From Syntrophaceae bacterium PtaB.Bin038 (GTDB lineage Bacteria > Desulfobacterota > Syntrophia > Syntrophales > UBA2192), in the NCBI GenBank assembly GCA_002067855.1, contig MVQS01000433.1, forward strand, positions 1 to 14,566: 14,566 nucleotides of DNA, written 5' to 3'. Below, in pieces: positions 7,804 to 14,238 of the stretch (positions are counted from its first letter, which is position 1; each line of letters opens with the position of its first letter). The translations under genes and the position numbers were made by a program. The notes below the pieces were generated by a model that did no database searches, was not told the origin of the DNA, and saw nothing but the letters and a program-made list of their open reading frames with translations.

Positions 7804-8676
7804 TCACTTCAGCAGCGCCACCAGCTCCGAGCGCATGGACGTGATGCTCCCCAGCGACTCGAGGGCCAGAGACTGCTTGAGTTGGATGCTCGTTACCTGC
7901 GCGGCCGTCTCGTTGATGTCGGCGGCCTCCAACGTTTCGGCATAGGCTTTGTGGAATGCGGCGGCCTCCGCGTTGGACGCCTTCGCCCGGGCGATGGCGG
8001 CCGCGTCGCTGCCGAGGGCGTCCCTGCGCTGCCGCAGAACGGCCCTGGCGTTTTCCAGATGGGACGCGATGTCGTCGAGCTTCTGCCGGCTCAGGGGACC
8101 GCCGGCCTGACCGTCCTCGGTCAGGTCCGCCTCGGTGATCTCGGGGATGTCGAGCCCCGTCGGCCCCGTGTGGACCTCCTGACGCCGGATCGTCCTGACG
8201 TCCCCCTGCTCGTTGACGATGACCGGCCACGAGTCCGGCACGTCGTTCGACGCGGGATCGGCCATGATCGCCTGCCCCAGGTCGTCCTGCGGCGGGACGG
8301 TCAGCTGGTCGATGAGCCGCCGGATCCCGTTGAAGCTCCGAAGCATCCGGATCCGTTCCTCCGCATTGTCCCCCTCGGGGTACGGGGGGAAGAGCTTGAC
8401 GATCTCGATCATCTGGTCGAGGTGCTCCTCGATGGCCGCCATGGCCTGGTCGGCGCCCCGGATGCCGATCGCGGCGGACTCGAGGCCGGAGTTGACGGCC
8501 TGGAGATGCCCGTCGACCGACCGCGCCTTCTGCGTGGACGCCCACCGGACCGGGTCGTCGGACGCGGCGTTGATCTTCTTGCCGGTCGCGATCCGCTTGG
8601 TCGCGGCGTCCATGGACGACTTGGCCTGTTCGGCGGCGATCAGCGCCCGGTCGATGGCTGTTCGTATTCCTTCCAT
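7804..8676 (-). CDS. Divergent flagellin-like protein, possible minor filament or junction subunit
   Basis: The product has 290 aa. The N-terminus has the flagellin/FlgL helical pattern RIATGKKINAASDDPVRWA (residues 28-46), with an SDDP motif (39-42) more typical of FlgL than of flagellins. The C-terminal helices (about 195-290) end with ETAAQVTSIQLKQSLALESL and a Leu-rich tail resembling a D0/D1 domain. The middle (about 97-195) is unlike ordinary flagellin: Pro- and Asp-rich, with PDSWPVIVNEQGD and HTGPTGLDIPE stretches that I do not recognise. The start at 8676 has a strong AGGAGG 7 nt upstream. It lies between the main flagellin and flbT, after a hairpin-rich 133-nt spacer. It could be a minor flagellin, an adapter at the hook-filament junction, or a regulatory flagellin paralogue. 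Family membership is fairly sure, the role is not. Confidence 0.72.
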   Translation of the reverse strand: MEGIRTAIDRALIAAEQAKSSMDAATKRIATGKKINAASDDPVRWASTQKARSVDGHLQAVNSGLESAAIGIRGADQAMAAIEEHLDQMIEIVKLFPPYPEGDNAEERIRMLRSFNGIRRLIDQLTVPPQDDLGQAIMADPASNDVPDSWPVIVNEQGDVRTIRRQEVHTGPTGLDIPEITEADLTEDGQAGGPLSRQKLDDIASHLENARAVLRQRRDALGSDAAAIARAKASNAEAAAFHKAYAETLEAADINETAAQVTSIQLKQSLALESLGSITSMRSELVALLK

Positions 8677-8699
8677 GACGCTCCCTCCTGCAAGGCAGG

Positions 8700-8730
8700 C
8701 ATGGGGAGGGGCGCGAGGCCCCTCCTCATG
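8700..8730 (-). promoter_or_regulatory. Strong hairpin between flagellin and the flagellin-like gene
   Basis: Bases 8700-8712 and 8718-8730 form a 13-bp stem around a 5-nt loop, with one A-C mismatch in the minus-strand RNA. No T-run follows on the minus strand, so it is not a standard terminator. It lies about 23 nt before the start codon of the downstream gene. Likely roles are RNA stabilisation or processing that lets the flagellin mRNA be more abundant than the downstream genes; this is inference. Confidence 0.6.
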
Positions 8731-8732
8731 CT

Positions 8733-8789
8733 GCGCCTATGCGAGAGTTCAAGCCTGCATGGGGGCCTGGCTCGAGGGGAGATAGGCGC
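8733..8789 (-). promoter_or_regulatory. Second inverted repeat in the flagellin 3' region
   Basis: GCGCCTAT (8733-8740) and ATAGGCGC (8782-8789) are perfect inverted repeats. Inner complementary pieces such as CGAG (8742-8745) with CTCG (8771-8774) can extend the structure. With the adjacent hairpin at 8700-8730, most of the 133-nt spacer can fold. No promoter is convincing here. Confidence 0.45.
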
Positions 8790-8809
8790 TCCCGCTCAGG
8801 TCCCCGCTG

Positions 8810-9637
8810 CTAAAACAACCTCAGGACCGACTGCGCCGCCTGGGCCGAGAGGCTGAGGGCCGTCGTGCCCAGGGACTGCCGGACCTGGAGCATGAGCATG
8901 TTGGCTCCCTCCTCGTTCGTATCGGCCGCCGTGAGGTTGGTGGAGCCCTCCGTGAGGACGTTGATCATCCCCTGCGTGAACGTGCTTCGCGTGGTGATGA
9001 TGTTGAGGTTCGACGACAGGTTCTTGGCCTGCGCCCGCAGGGTGTTCAGCGCGGCATCGAGGTCCGCAATGGCGCCGCCCGTGCCGCTGATGTCGCTTAC
9101 ATCCGCCCAGTTGCCGACGGCCGCATCGATACCCAGGCCGGTCGTGGCGGTCGACGCGTCGAAGCCGGAGATGGTCAGCGAGTTGCTTCCATCCTCATTG
9201 AACTGAACCGTGAGGTCGCCCGAATCCAGGAGGTTGGTCCCCTTGTAACCGGAGTCCGATGCCAACTGGTCGATCTGCGTCAGGATCTGGTCGTACTGTG
9301 CCGCCAGGACGGATCGCTCCGCCGTCCCCGCCGAGAGGGCGGACTGGGCGATACCCTTGGCGCTCGCGATCAGGTCCGTGATGGCCTTGATCCCCTCGTT
9401 GGCCGCCTTGACCGTCTGGATGGCCTCGCCCATGCCGTCCTTGCGGACGCTCAGGTCGGAGGCGCGGTCCATGTGGGACTTGGCCACGAAGTAGTTGGTC
9501 GCGTTGTCCAGCGGGCTGTTCACCCGCTTGCCCGTGGCGAGGCGTTCCTGGGTGCGGTTGAGGAGATCGACGGTGCCCTGGAGGCTGACGAGGTTGGACC
9601 TCATTCCGGAGGTCAAAGAGATGTCACTGATAGCCAT
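8810..9637 (-). CDS. fliC: Flagellin, main filament subunit
   Basis: The product is a compact flagellin of 275 aa with D0/D1 helices at both ends and a small middle. The N-terminus SDISLTSGMRSNLVSLQ (residues 4-20), RTQERLATGKRVNSPLDN (28-45) and the repeated RASDLS-type helix match alphaproteobacterial flagellins closely. The central part (about 139-190) is short and rich in Ser, Thr, Asn and Asp (DGSNSL, GFDASTATTG), so it offers possible O-glycosylation sites. The C-terminus ends QAAQSVLRLF, with the usual amphipathic helix. The start at 9637 has AAAGGAG 8 nt upstream. A sigma-28-like promoter lies about 150 nt upstream. It is secreted by the flagellar export apparatus and polymerises into the filament. 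Being the first gene after its own promoter, it leads an operon with the flagellin-like gene, flbT and flaF. Confidence 0.93.
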   Translation of the reverse strand: MAISDISLTSGMRSNLVSLQGTVDLLNRTQERLATGKRVNSPLDNATNYFVAKSHMDRASDLSVRKDGMGEAIQTVKAANEGIKAITDLIASAKGIAQSALSAGTAERSVLAAQYDQILTQIDQLASDSGYKGTNLLDSGDLTVQFNEDGSNSLTISGFDASTATTGLGIDAAVGNWADVSDISGTGGAIADLDAALNTLRAQAKNLSSNLNIITTRSTFTQGMINVLTEGSTNLTAADTNEEGANMLMLQVRQSLGTTALSLSAQAAQSVLRLF

Positions 9638-9790
9638 GAATCAAGTCTCCTTTTCTGGGGTTTGTGGCCGGCATTCTTGCCGGCGGGTCCGAAAGAGCGT
9701 CGGGATTTCGGTGGGATTGAAACCCCCGGTGCGGGTCCGAAGCCGCTGTCGTACTCCACCTCCTTTCCGGATTTCGCTGCCCTTTCACCG
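9638..9790 (-). promoter_or_regulatory. Long structured 5' leader of flagellin mRNA, candidate FlbT target
   Basis: About 150 nt separate the predicted transcription start (near 9790) from the flagellin ATG. The leader holds a perfect 7-bp hairpin (GCCGGCA-AGAA-TGCCGGC, 9667-9684) shortly before the true ribosome site. The 11-mer TTCGGACCCGC occurs twice (minus strand; plus positions 9683-9693 and 9731-9741), each preceded by a CGAAATCC element. AAGGAGGTG (9757-9765) is a near-ideal Shine-Dalgarno sequence with no start codon at a usable distance. Long leaders are where FlbT acts in Caulobacter; FlbT binding here is inference. Confidence 0.55.
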
Positions 9791-9794
9791 GTAC

Positions 9795-9822
9795 ATATCG
9801 GACCCTCCCCCAAAAAACTTGA
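9795..9822 (-). promoter_or_regulatory. Sigma-28 (FliA) type promoter of the flagellin operon
   Basis: Reading the minus strand, TCAAGTTT (-35, 9822 to 9815), a 12-nt spacer and TCCGATAT (-10, 9802 to 9795) closely match the flagellar consensus TAAAGTTT/GCCGATAA. It lies right after the flgL stop codon. Transcription would begin near 9790. The spacer equals that of the flgM promoter in this window. Confidence 0.8.
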
Positions 9823-9831
9823 GTGCCTTCA

Positions 9832-11337
9832 TCACAGGTAGTTCAGGATCGACATCTTCCCGATCTGCACGGACATGGCGTAGGAGGCCTGCAGGGCCGT
9901 CTCCTTCATCTTGAACTCCACGATGAGCCGCTCGAGGTCGACGTCCTCCGTCGCGGACATGAGGCCGGCGACCTTGTCGTCGAGGACCTGGTAGTTCGCC
10001 CGGGTGATGTCGAGGCTGCTGCGCCGTGCCCCGCTTTCGGCCACGTACTGCCGGATCGTGTTCTGGGCGGCGGTGAGGCGGTCGACCTGGGCGATGACGC
10101 CCTCGCGGTCCCCCTGCTCCAGGGCCGTCTTCAGGGACTCGAGCACGGCGAAGAGGTCCACGCCGCCTCGGCCCCGGTCCGTGAAGGCCTCCTCCCCGGT
10201 GACGTTGTAGACCATGCGGCTGCCGCGGCCCGTGGCGACGGAGAGATCCTCGCCGTTGCCGCTGTAGACCCCGGGGGCGTAGGCGTTCACGGTGAAGAGA
10301 TCGTTCTCCGCAAACCCGTCCGAGGGCCCCGAGGCCGCAAAGGAGAGCACGAGTTCGCGGCCCGGGGTGTCGTCCACGGTGATCGTGCTGCCCCAGGAGG
10401 CCGTCTGCACGGCTCCCCAGGTCCGGCCTCCGTCCGTGGAGACGCGGTAATCGGCCTCGCCGACGGCGCCGCCGCCGTTGACGAACTGTACGGCGTAGGT
10501 GCGGTTCCGGTCGCCGCCGTAGGGGCCGCTCGAAGCGTCGAGCGCCACGGTGCCCGCGAAGGCGTTGTTCGACGCGGCCTGCGGCGCTTCGACGCGGGCA
10601 TCCGTGGTCCTGCCGCCCGCGTAGGCGTTTACGTAAAAGAGATCGCCCGCCGTGAGGTTCGTCGTGCCGTCGTCGCCGAAGCGGACCGTCAGCCCGTCGC
10701 CGAGGCTCACGATCCCCGATGCGGGGACGGTAGCCGCGGCGCTCCAGGTGGCCCCGCCGTCGTCGGACACCTCGCAGGTCGCCGCGCCGAGCGCCCCGCC
10801 GGAGGCGATCCGCACGGTGTAGGTCTTCTCCGCCGCACCCGTGTAGGTCCCGCCCGAGAATACGGAGCCGTCGAAGCCGTTGGCGGAATGGGCCACGGGC
10901 AGGATGATCCGCTCGAAGGGGGCCCGATCCGTCCGGGAGCCCGCGAAGAGGTAACGCTCGCCGAACTTCGAATTGGCCAGTGCAAGGATCTCCTCCAGGA
11001 GCGACCCCACGTTCTGGGCGAGGACCTGCCGGGTCTGCGAGGACTGGTCGTTGATCCCCGCCTCGCGGGCCTTGCCGATGAGGTCGCTGATGTTTTCCAG
11101 CTTCGTTTCGCTCAACTGCAGCCACGCGTCGGCGTTTTCGATGTTGCGCCCGTACTGGGCGATGGTGTCGCGCACGCCCCGGAAATCGAGCACGCGCGTC
11201 GTCCCCACGGGGTCGTCCGAGGGCCGGTTGATCTTCTTCTGGGACGCCATCTGCTCCATGAGCGAGCTGTAATTGCCCTGCGCCCGCCCCAGGCCGGCGA
11301 TGAGCGACCCGTACCGCATGTTCTCCGTGATTCGCAT
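9832..11337 (-). CDS. flgL: Hook-filament junction protein FlgL with two inserted repeat domains
   Basis: FlgL (HAP3) joins hook and filament above FlgK. The N-terminus MRITENMRY, the RPSDDPVGTTRVL motif (residues 38-50) and the C-terminal flagellin-like helix (about 440-501, ending SILNYL) are typical. The length, 501 aa, well exceeds the common 300 or so. The surplus is in the surface-exposed middle, where two related modules (about 164-240 and 272-354) each run from a TYTV/TYAV strand through SDDGGATW/STDGGRTW to a D-F-VNAYA end. The start at 11337 has an AGAGG-type site 7 nt upstream. It follows flgK after 27 nt in the same transcript. The promoter for the next gene begins immediately after the stop. 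Confidence 0.93.
   Translation of the reverse strand: MRITENMRYGSLIAGLGRAQGNYSSLMEQMASQKKINRPSDDPVGTTRVLDFRGVRDTIAQYGRNIENADAWLQLSETKLENISDLIGKAREAGINDQSSQTRQVLAQNVGSLLEEILALANSKFGERYLFAGSRTDRAPFERIILPVAHSANGFDGSVFSGGTYTGAAEKTYTVRIASGGALGAATCEVSDDGGATWSAAATVPASGIVSLGDGLTVRFGDDGTTNLTAGDLFYVNAYAGGRTTDARVEAPQAASNNAFAGTVALDASSGPYGGDRNRTYAVQFVNGGGAVGEADYRVSTDGGRTWGAVQTASWGSTITVDDTPGRELVLSFAASGPSDGFAENDLFTVNAYAPGVYSGNGEDLSVATGRGSRMVYNVTGEEAFTDRGRGGVDLFAVLESLKTALEQGDREGVIAQVDRLTAAQNTIRQYVAESGARRSSLDITRANYQVLDDKVAGLMSATEDVDLERLIVEFKMKETALQASYAMSVQIGKMSILNYL
10276..10848 (-). repeat. Two diverged tandem repeat modules in FlgL
   Basis: The 10618-10848 part (residues 164-240) and the 10276-10524 part (residues 272-354) encode matching beta-rich modules with a shared order: TY-V strand, GG-GxA turn, S-DGG-TW, and D-F-VNAYA. 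About 31 residues (AGGRTTD to about SSG) link them. An internal duplication extending the FlgL outer domain explains this best; identity is low enough that it is old. Confidence 0.7.
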
Positions 11338-11364
11338 CCGCGCACCTCTCTGCCCAACGGCCCC

Positions 11365-12744
11365 TTACGTCATCTCCAAAAGCGACCGGAGGATCTCGTC
11401 CGCGGCCATGGCGAGCCTGGCCGCCGCCTGGTAGCTCATCTGGTACTTGATGAGGTTCATCATTTCCTCGTCGATGGAGACGCCCGAGGTCTGCTCCCAG
11501 GCGTTGGTCATCTGGGTCATGACGCCCGTCTCGTGCGCCTCCCTTCTCGCGGCCTGGGTGACATCCTGGCCGACCCGTCCCACCAGGGAGGCATAGAACT
11601 CGCCGAGGGTGGCCGCGCCGCCCATGAGGATCTCGTCGCGCACGGCGGCGATCGCCCGGGCGTTGTCGCCGCCGGCATTCACGGTCGCCGACGCGGCGAT
11701 CCGGTTCGGGTCGCTCAGGACGGCCGACGAGACCTGCATGTCCCGGGCCCCCGTGGCGCCGAGGGGCTCGAAAAAGGTTCCCCCCGCGTTCCCGTAGCGG
11801 TCGTACCCGGAGGCATGCCGGGCATTCACGGCGGAGATCAGCGCCCCGGCAAGACCGTCGAGATCGTCCAGGTAGCCCTTCGCGGTGGTGTCGCGCATGT
11901 CGATGAGCCCCGCCAGCCTCCCCCCGCCGATCGCGCCGTTGATGGGCGCCGCCGGGGCATCGGCGTAGACGACGTCGTAGAAGCCGTCGCTCCGGACCTG
12001 GACGCCGAGCTGCCAGGAGGCGATCCCCTGGACGAGGGAGCGGCCGTCGGAGGTCAGGACGTTGACGGCCCCGCCCGTTTCCTCGACGTACTGGATATCG
12101 ATGAGACCGGCCGTTTTCTTGAGCAGCGCCGAGCGCTGGTCCAGGAGGTTGTTGACGTTCACGCCGCCGCTCAGGCCTTCGACGATCTTCCCGTTGAGGG
12201 AGGCGATGTCGGACAGGTACCCATTGAGTTCGCCCACCGCGGCCGCGACCTGCGTGTTGAGGTCGCCCCGGATGGCGGTAAGCTCGCCCGCGTATTCGCG
12301 GAACATCGCGGCCAGGTTGTCCGCGGCATTGGCCAGGGCCGTCCGTTCCACCTGCCCCGTGGGGTTTGCCGAGAGGTCTTCCCAGGCCTGCCAGAAACGG
12401 TTCATCAGCTCGCTGAGGCCGCCCCCGTCGGTCTCGTTGAAGATCGTCTCGATGCGGTCCAGGGTCTCCTTGCGGATCGAGGCCTCGCCGACCTGGGAGG
12501 ACTGCTCGACCATCTGGACCTCGATGAAGCGGTTGTAGAGCCGCTCGATCGTGGTGACCTCCACGCCGGTCTGGATGTCGTTCCCGGCGGCCTCGCCGGG
12601 GCTGGTCGCGGCCATGACGGCCCGCTGCCGGACGTAGCCGGGCGTGTGCGCGTTGGTGACGTTCGAGCCCGTCACCGCCATGCCGACCTGGGCCGCCCGG
12701 AGGCCTTCCTTGGCCGTGTTGAGGATCTGGTAGATGCCGGACAT
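11365..12744 (-). CDS. flgK: Hook-filament junction protein FlgK
   Basis: FlgK (HAP1) caps the hook and seats the filament junction. The 459-aa product starts with the rod/hook family domain, seen as GSNVTNAHTPGYVRQ (residues 26-40). It ends with SGVSIDEEMMNLIKYQMSYQ and a helix finishing RSLLEMT, both classical. The length is near the lower end of the family, so the outer domain is small. A GGGGG-rich ribosome site precedes the start at 12744. The flgN stop is only 4 nt upstream (TGATCCCATG), so chaperone and client are probably translationally coupled. flgL follows after 27 nt. Confidence 0.95.
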   Translation of the reverse strand: MSGIYQILNTAKEGLRAAQVGMAVTGSNVTNAHTPGYVRQRAVMAATSPGEAAGNDIQTGVEVTTIERLYNRFIEVQMVEQSSQVGEASIRKETLDRIETIFNETDGGGLSELMNRFWQAWEDLSANPTGQVERTALANAADNLAAMFREYAGELTAIRGDLNTQVAAAVGELNGYLSDIASLNGKIVEGLSGGVNVNNLLDQRSALLKKTAGLIDIQYVEETGGAVNVLTSDGRSLVQGIASWQLGVQVRSDGFYDVVYADAPAAPINGAIGGGRLAGLIDMRDTTAKGYLDDLDGLAGALISAVNARHASGYDRYGNAGGTFFEPLGATGARDMQVSSAVLSDPNRIAASATVNAGGDNARAIAAVRDEILMGGAATLGEFYASLVGRVGQDVTQAARREAHETGVMTQMTNAWEQTSGVSIDEEMMNLIKYQMSYQAAARLAMAADEILRSLLEMT

Positions 12745-12748
12745 GGGA

Positions 12749-13300
12749 TCACCCCCTCTCCGAGCAGATTCGTCCGCTCAGGCCGTTGTGCTTCAGGGCC
12801 CCCGAGTCGAGGTACGTCGCCCCGCCGCCGAGGAGGTTGCCGAGGAACTCGGTGCCGGCGCGGACCCCCTCGAGCGACGCATCCAGCAGGCCCCGGTTGC
12901 GGAGATTGCCCTCGTGGATCCGGTCGGCGAGCGAGCGGAGCTCCCGGTGGCAGTCCCGGAGGCCGCGGCCCAGGTCGCCCTGCGCGTGCGGCAGGATCGC
13001 CTGGAGCTTCAGGCCCCTTTCGTCGAGCCCCAGGGCTGCGGCGATCCGGCCGACGGTCTTCGCCCGCACCTCCTCCAGGAGCCGGGTCTTGAGGATGCAC
13101 GTCTCCTTCCGGGCATTGCTCTCGTGGAGACTCTCCAGGGAGGGCTTCCGGAGCATGTCCGCCTCGAGGGCGACGGCCTCGGCGAGTTCTCCGTAGATCT
13201 CGATCTCCTTGCGGAGAACGGACAGCAGGGAGCCCAGGAGGGAATCCAGATCGGCCCTCCCTTCCGTTTCGTGGATCATCTGCAGGTCGGGATTCAGCAT
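12749..13300 (-). CDS. flgN: FlgN-like export chaperone for FlgK and FlgL
   Basis: A helical protein of 183 aa from the chosen start. It has the FlgN layout: a long N-terminal helix (SLLGSLLSVLRKEIEIYGEL, about residues 20-39), an E-A--L-K--LE-L---N--KE pattern, then a KT-LLEE helix. FlgN keeps FlgK and FlgL export-competent, and both client genes follow directly. The start at 13300 (ATG, MLNPDLQ) has GGAGG-type sequence 11-15 nt upstream. An in-frame ATG at 13333 adds 11 residues but lacks a good site, and the frame stays open further up only by overlapping flgM. The C-terminus (GGGATYLDSGALKHNG) is glycine-rich, possibly where it meets clients. Assignment rests on helical pattern plus gene order. 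Confidence 0.82.
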   Translation of the reverse strand: MLNPDLQMIHETEGRADLDSLLGSLLSVLRKEIEIYGELAEAVALEADMLRKPSLESLHESNARKETCILKTRLLEEVRAKTVGRIAAALGLDERGLKLQAILPHAQGDLGRGLRDCHRELRSLADRIHEGNLRNRGLLDASLEGVRAGTEFLGNLLGGGATYLDSGALKHNGLSGRICSERG

Positions 13301-13469
13301 GGCGCACCTGTCCTCCGGAAGATCGCCGGTCATCGGGCGATCCGGCGTCGCGGGAATCCGGCGGGGGCCGTTTCCGGCGCCCCGCCCTTCCCTCGGTTCC
13401 TCAGGACGGCTTGGGCTGCGGACAGGTCTGGATCCCTGGGATGGTTCGGGGGGAATCAGTCCGATTCCC
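13301..13469 (-). promoter_or_regulatory. 169-nt flgM-flgN gap with two hairpins
   Basis: This is the longest spacer inside the flgI-flgL cluster. Directly after the flgM stop, GGGAATC (13451-13457) pairs with GATTCCC (13463-13469) around a 5-nt loop. Near flgN, GATCGCC (13321-13327) pairs with GGCGATC (13336-13342) around an 8-nt loop, just before the flgN ribosome site. Neither is followed by a T-run on the minus strand, so they look like RNA-stability or translation-control hairpins rather than terminators. I found no convincing promoter here. Confidence 0.5.
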
Positions 13470-13787
13470 TCAGGAAAGGACGTCGAGCAGCGACTCTCCC
13501 ACCATCTTCTCGGCAACCTTCTCCGCATCGACCTTGTAGGTCCCCTTCTCGATCTGCTCGCGCAGGGCCTGCACCTTGTCCTCCCGGACGTCGGGCAGGC
13601 TCGAGACGGCGTTCCTCAGGGTCTGAACGTCTTTTGCCGTGGTGGAAAGATTCACCTTTTCCTCGGGTACGAGATTGGCGGCGCCGGCCTTCTCCGGTTT
13701 CTCCTGCGAGCGGTCCTCGACCCTGTCGGCCTTCTGGTACTGCTGGATCATCTGGAGGGTGACGTCGTCCACTTTGGAAATCTTCAT
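13470..13787 (-). CDS. flgM: Anti-sigma-28 factor FlgM
   Basis: The 105-aa product has the FlgM C-terminal region that binds sigma-28: EEKVNLSTTAKDVQTL (residues 42-57), LPDVREDKVQALREQIEKG (64-82), TYKVDAEKVAEKMVGESLLD (83-102). The N-terminal 40 residues are charged and disordered-looking, as expected for a protein exported through the finished hook. It holds FliA inactive until hook completion. GAGGAG sits 6 nt before the start at 13787. A sigma-28-type promoter lies about 30 nt upstream, so the gene is probably under feedback from its own target. It heads the flgMN-flgKL segment. Confidence 0.93.
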   Translation of the reverse strand: MKISKVDDVTLQMIQQYQKADRVEDRSQEKPEKAGAANLVPEEKVNLSTTAKDVQTLRNAVSSLPDVREDKVQALREQIEKGTYKVDAEKVAEKMVGESLLDVLS

Positions 13788-13818
13788 TTCGTACTCCTCT
13801 GCGGGAATCTTAACACAC

Positions 13819-13846
13819 TGATCGGCAAAACCCTAGTCCGTCTTTA
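13819..13846 (-). promoter_or_regulatory. Sigma-28 (FliA) type promoter of flgM
   Basis: On the minus strand TAAAGACG (-35, 13846 to 13839), a 12-nt spacer and GCCGATCA (-10, 13826 to 13819) match the flagellar sigma-28 consensus almost fully. The -35 box overlaps the end of flgJ, and its last base is 3 nt before the flgJ TAG. Transcription would start near 13812, about 25 nt before the flgM ATG. Confidence 0.85.
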
Positions 13847-14228
13847 GCGTTTTTTTCGCGGCGGCCCCCGGCTCCGCCCCCGTGACCTCCTCCGGTGTCG
13901 GGGCCCCAAGGGGCTTCTGCCTGAGCTGCTCGTAGAGGACCTTCTGCAGCCCGATCCCGCCGCGGCGGGCCAGGTCCTCGGAGAGCTTGTGGTCCATGAT
14001 CATCGTGTAGGTGTCCTTCCCCGGCATCCTGGCCGCTAGGGTGCTCTCGGGGACGGTCCTGCGCATGGTCTGGAATATGTAACTGATGAACAGCGCTTCG
14101 AAATCGGCGCAGGACTTCCTCAGTTTCCGGTCCTTTTCCGCCTCCTCGGGCGAGGCGGCGTCGGCCCGGGCCGACATCCGGGCCAGGTTCTGGGTCGCAA
14201 GGGGCGGGATGTGCCGGATTTCCTCCAT
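13833..14228 (-). CDS. flgJ: Rod-binding protein FlgJ, single-domain form
   Basis: The 131-aa product matches only the N-terminal rod-binding domain: KLRKSCADFEALFISYIFQTMRRT (about residues 35-58), an MPGKDTYTMIMDHKLSEDLA stretch (68-87) and GGIGLQKVLYEQL (90-102). The C-terminal peptidoglycan hydrolase domain of enterobacterial FlgJ is absent, as is common in Desulfobacterota and Alphaproteobacteria, so another enzyme must open the cell wall for the rod. AGGAG is 7 nt before the start at 14228. The gene follows flgI after 10 nt and its end carries the flgM promoter. The tail after residue 105 is Pro/Ala/Lys-rich and unstructured-looking. Confidence 0.92.
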   Translation of the reverse strand: MEEIRHIPPLATQNLARMSARADAASPEEAEKDRKLRKSCADFEALFISYIFQTMRRTVPESTLAARMPGKDTYTMIMDHKLSEDLARRGGIGLQKVLYEQLRQKPLGAPTPEEVTGAEPGAAAKKTLKTD

Positions 14229-14238
14229 GTCGTCGCTC

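Noticed and set aside
8741..8812. Possible sigma-28 promoter just after the flagellin stop
   Set aside because: Only a weak CGCCTATC-like -10 is present, with no matching -35 at the right distance.
9613..9813. Possible leader peptide frame running through the flagellin start region
   Set aside because: Its first start codon (TTG) lies within the promoter, upstream of the predicted transcription start. The orphan Shine-Dalgarno has no start codon 5-12 nt downstream, so translation is unsupported.
7797..12751. The same TGATCCCATG junction before flbT (7797-7806) and before flgK (12742-12751)
   Set aside because: Ten bases built from a stop codon, a short spacer and a start codon can recur by chance. 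No longer shared sequence surrounds the two sites.
9823..13092. Open frame of 1089 codons on the plus strand opposite flgN, flgK and flgL
   Set aside because: The minus-strand genes are unmistakable. The antisense translation has no recognisable fold and is a by-product of high GC at codon third positions.
13301..13528. N-terminal extension of FlgN up to 13528
   Set aside because: The extension overlaps the flgM end and is Arg/Pro-rich without the helical pattern. ATG at 13300 fits the family length better.
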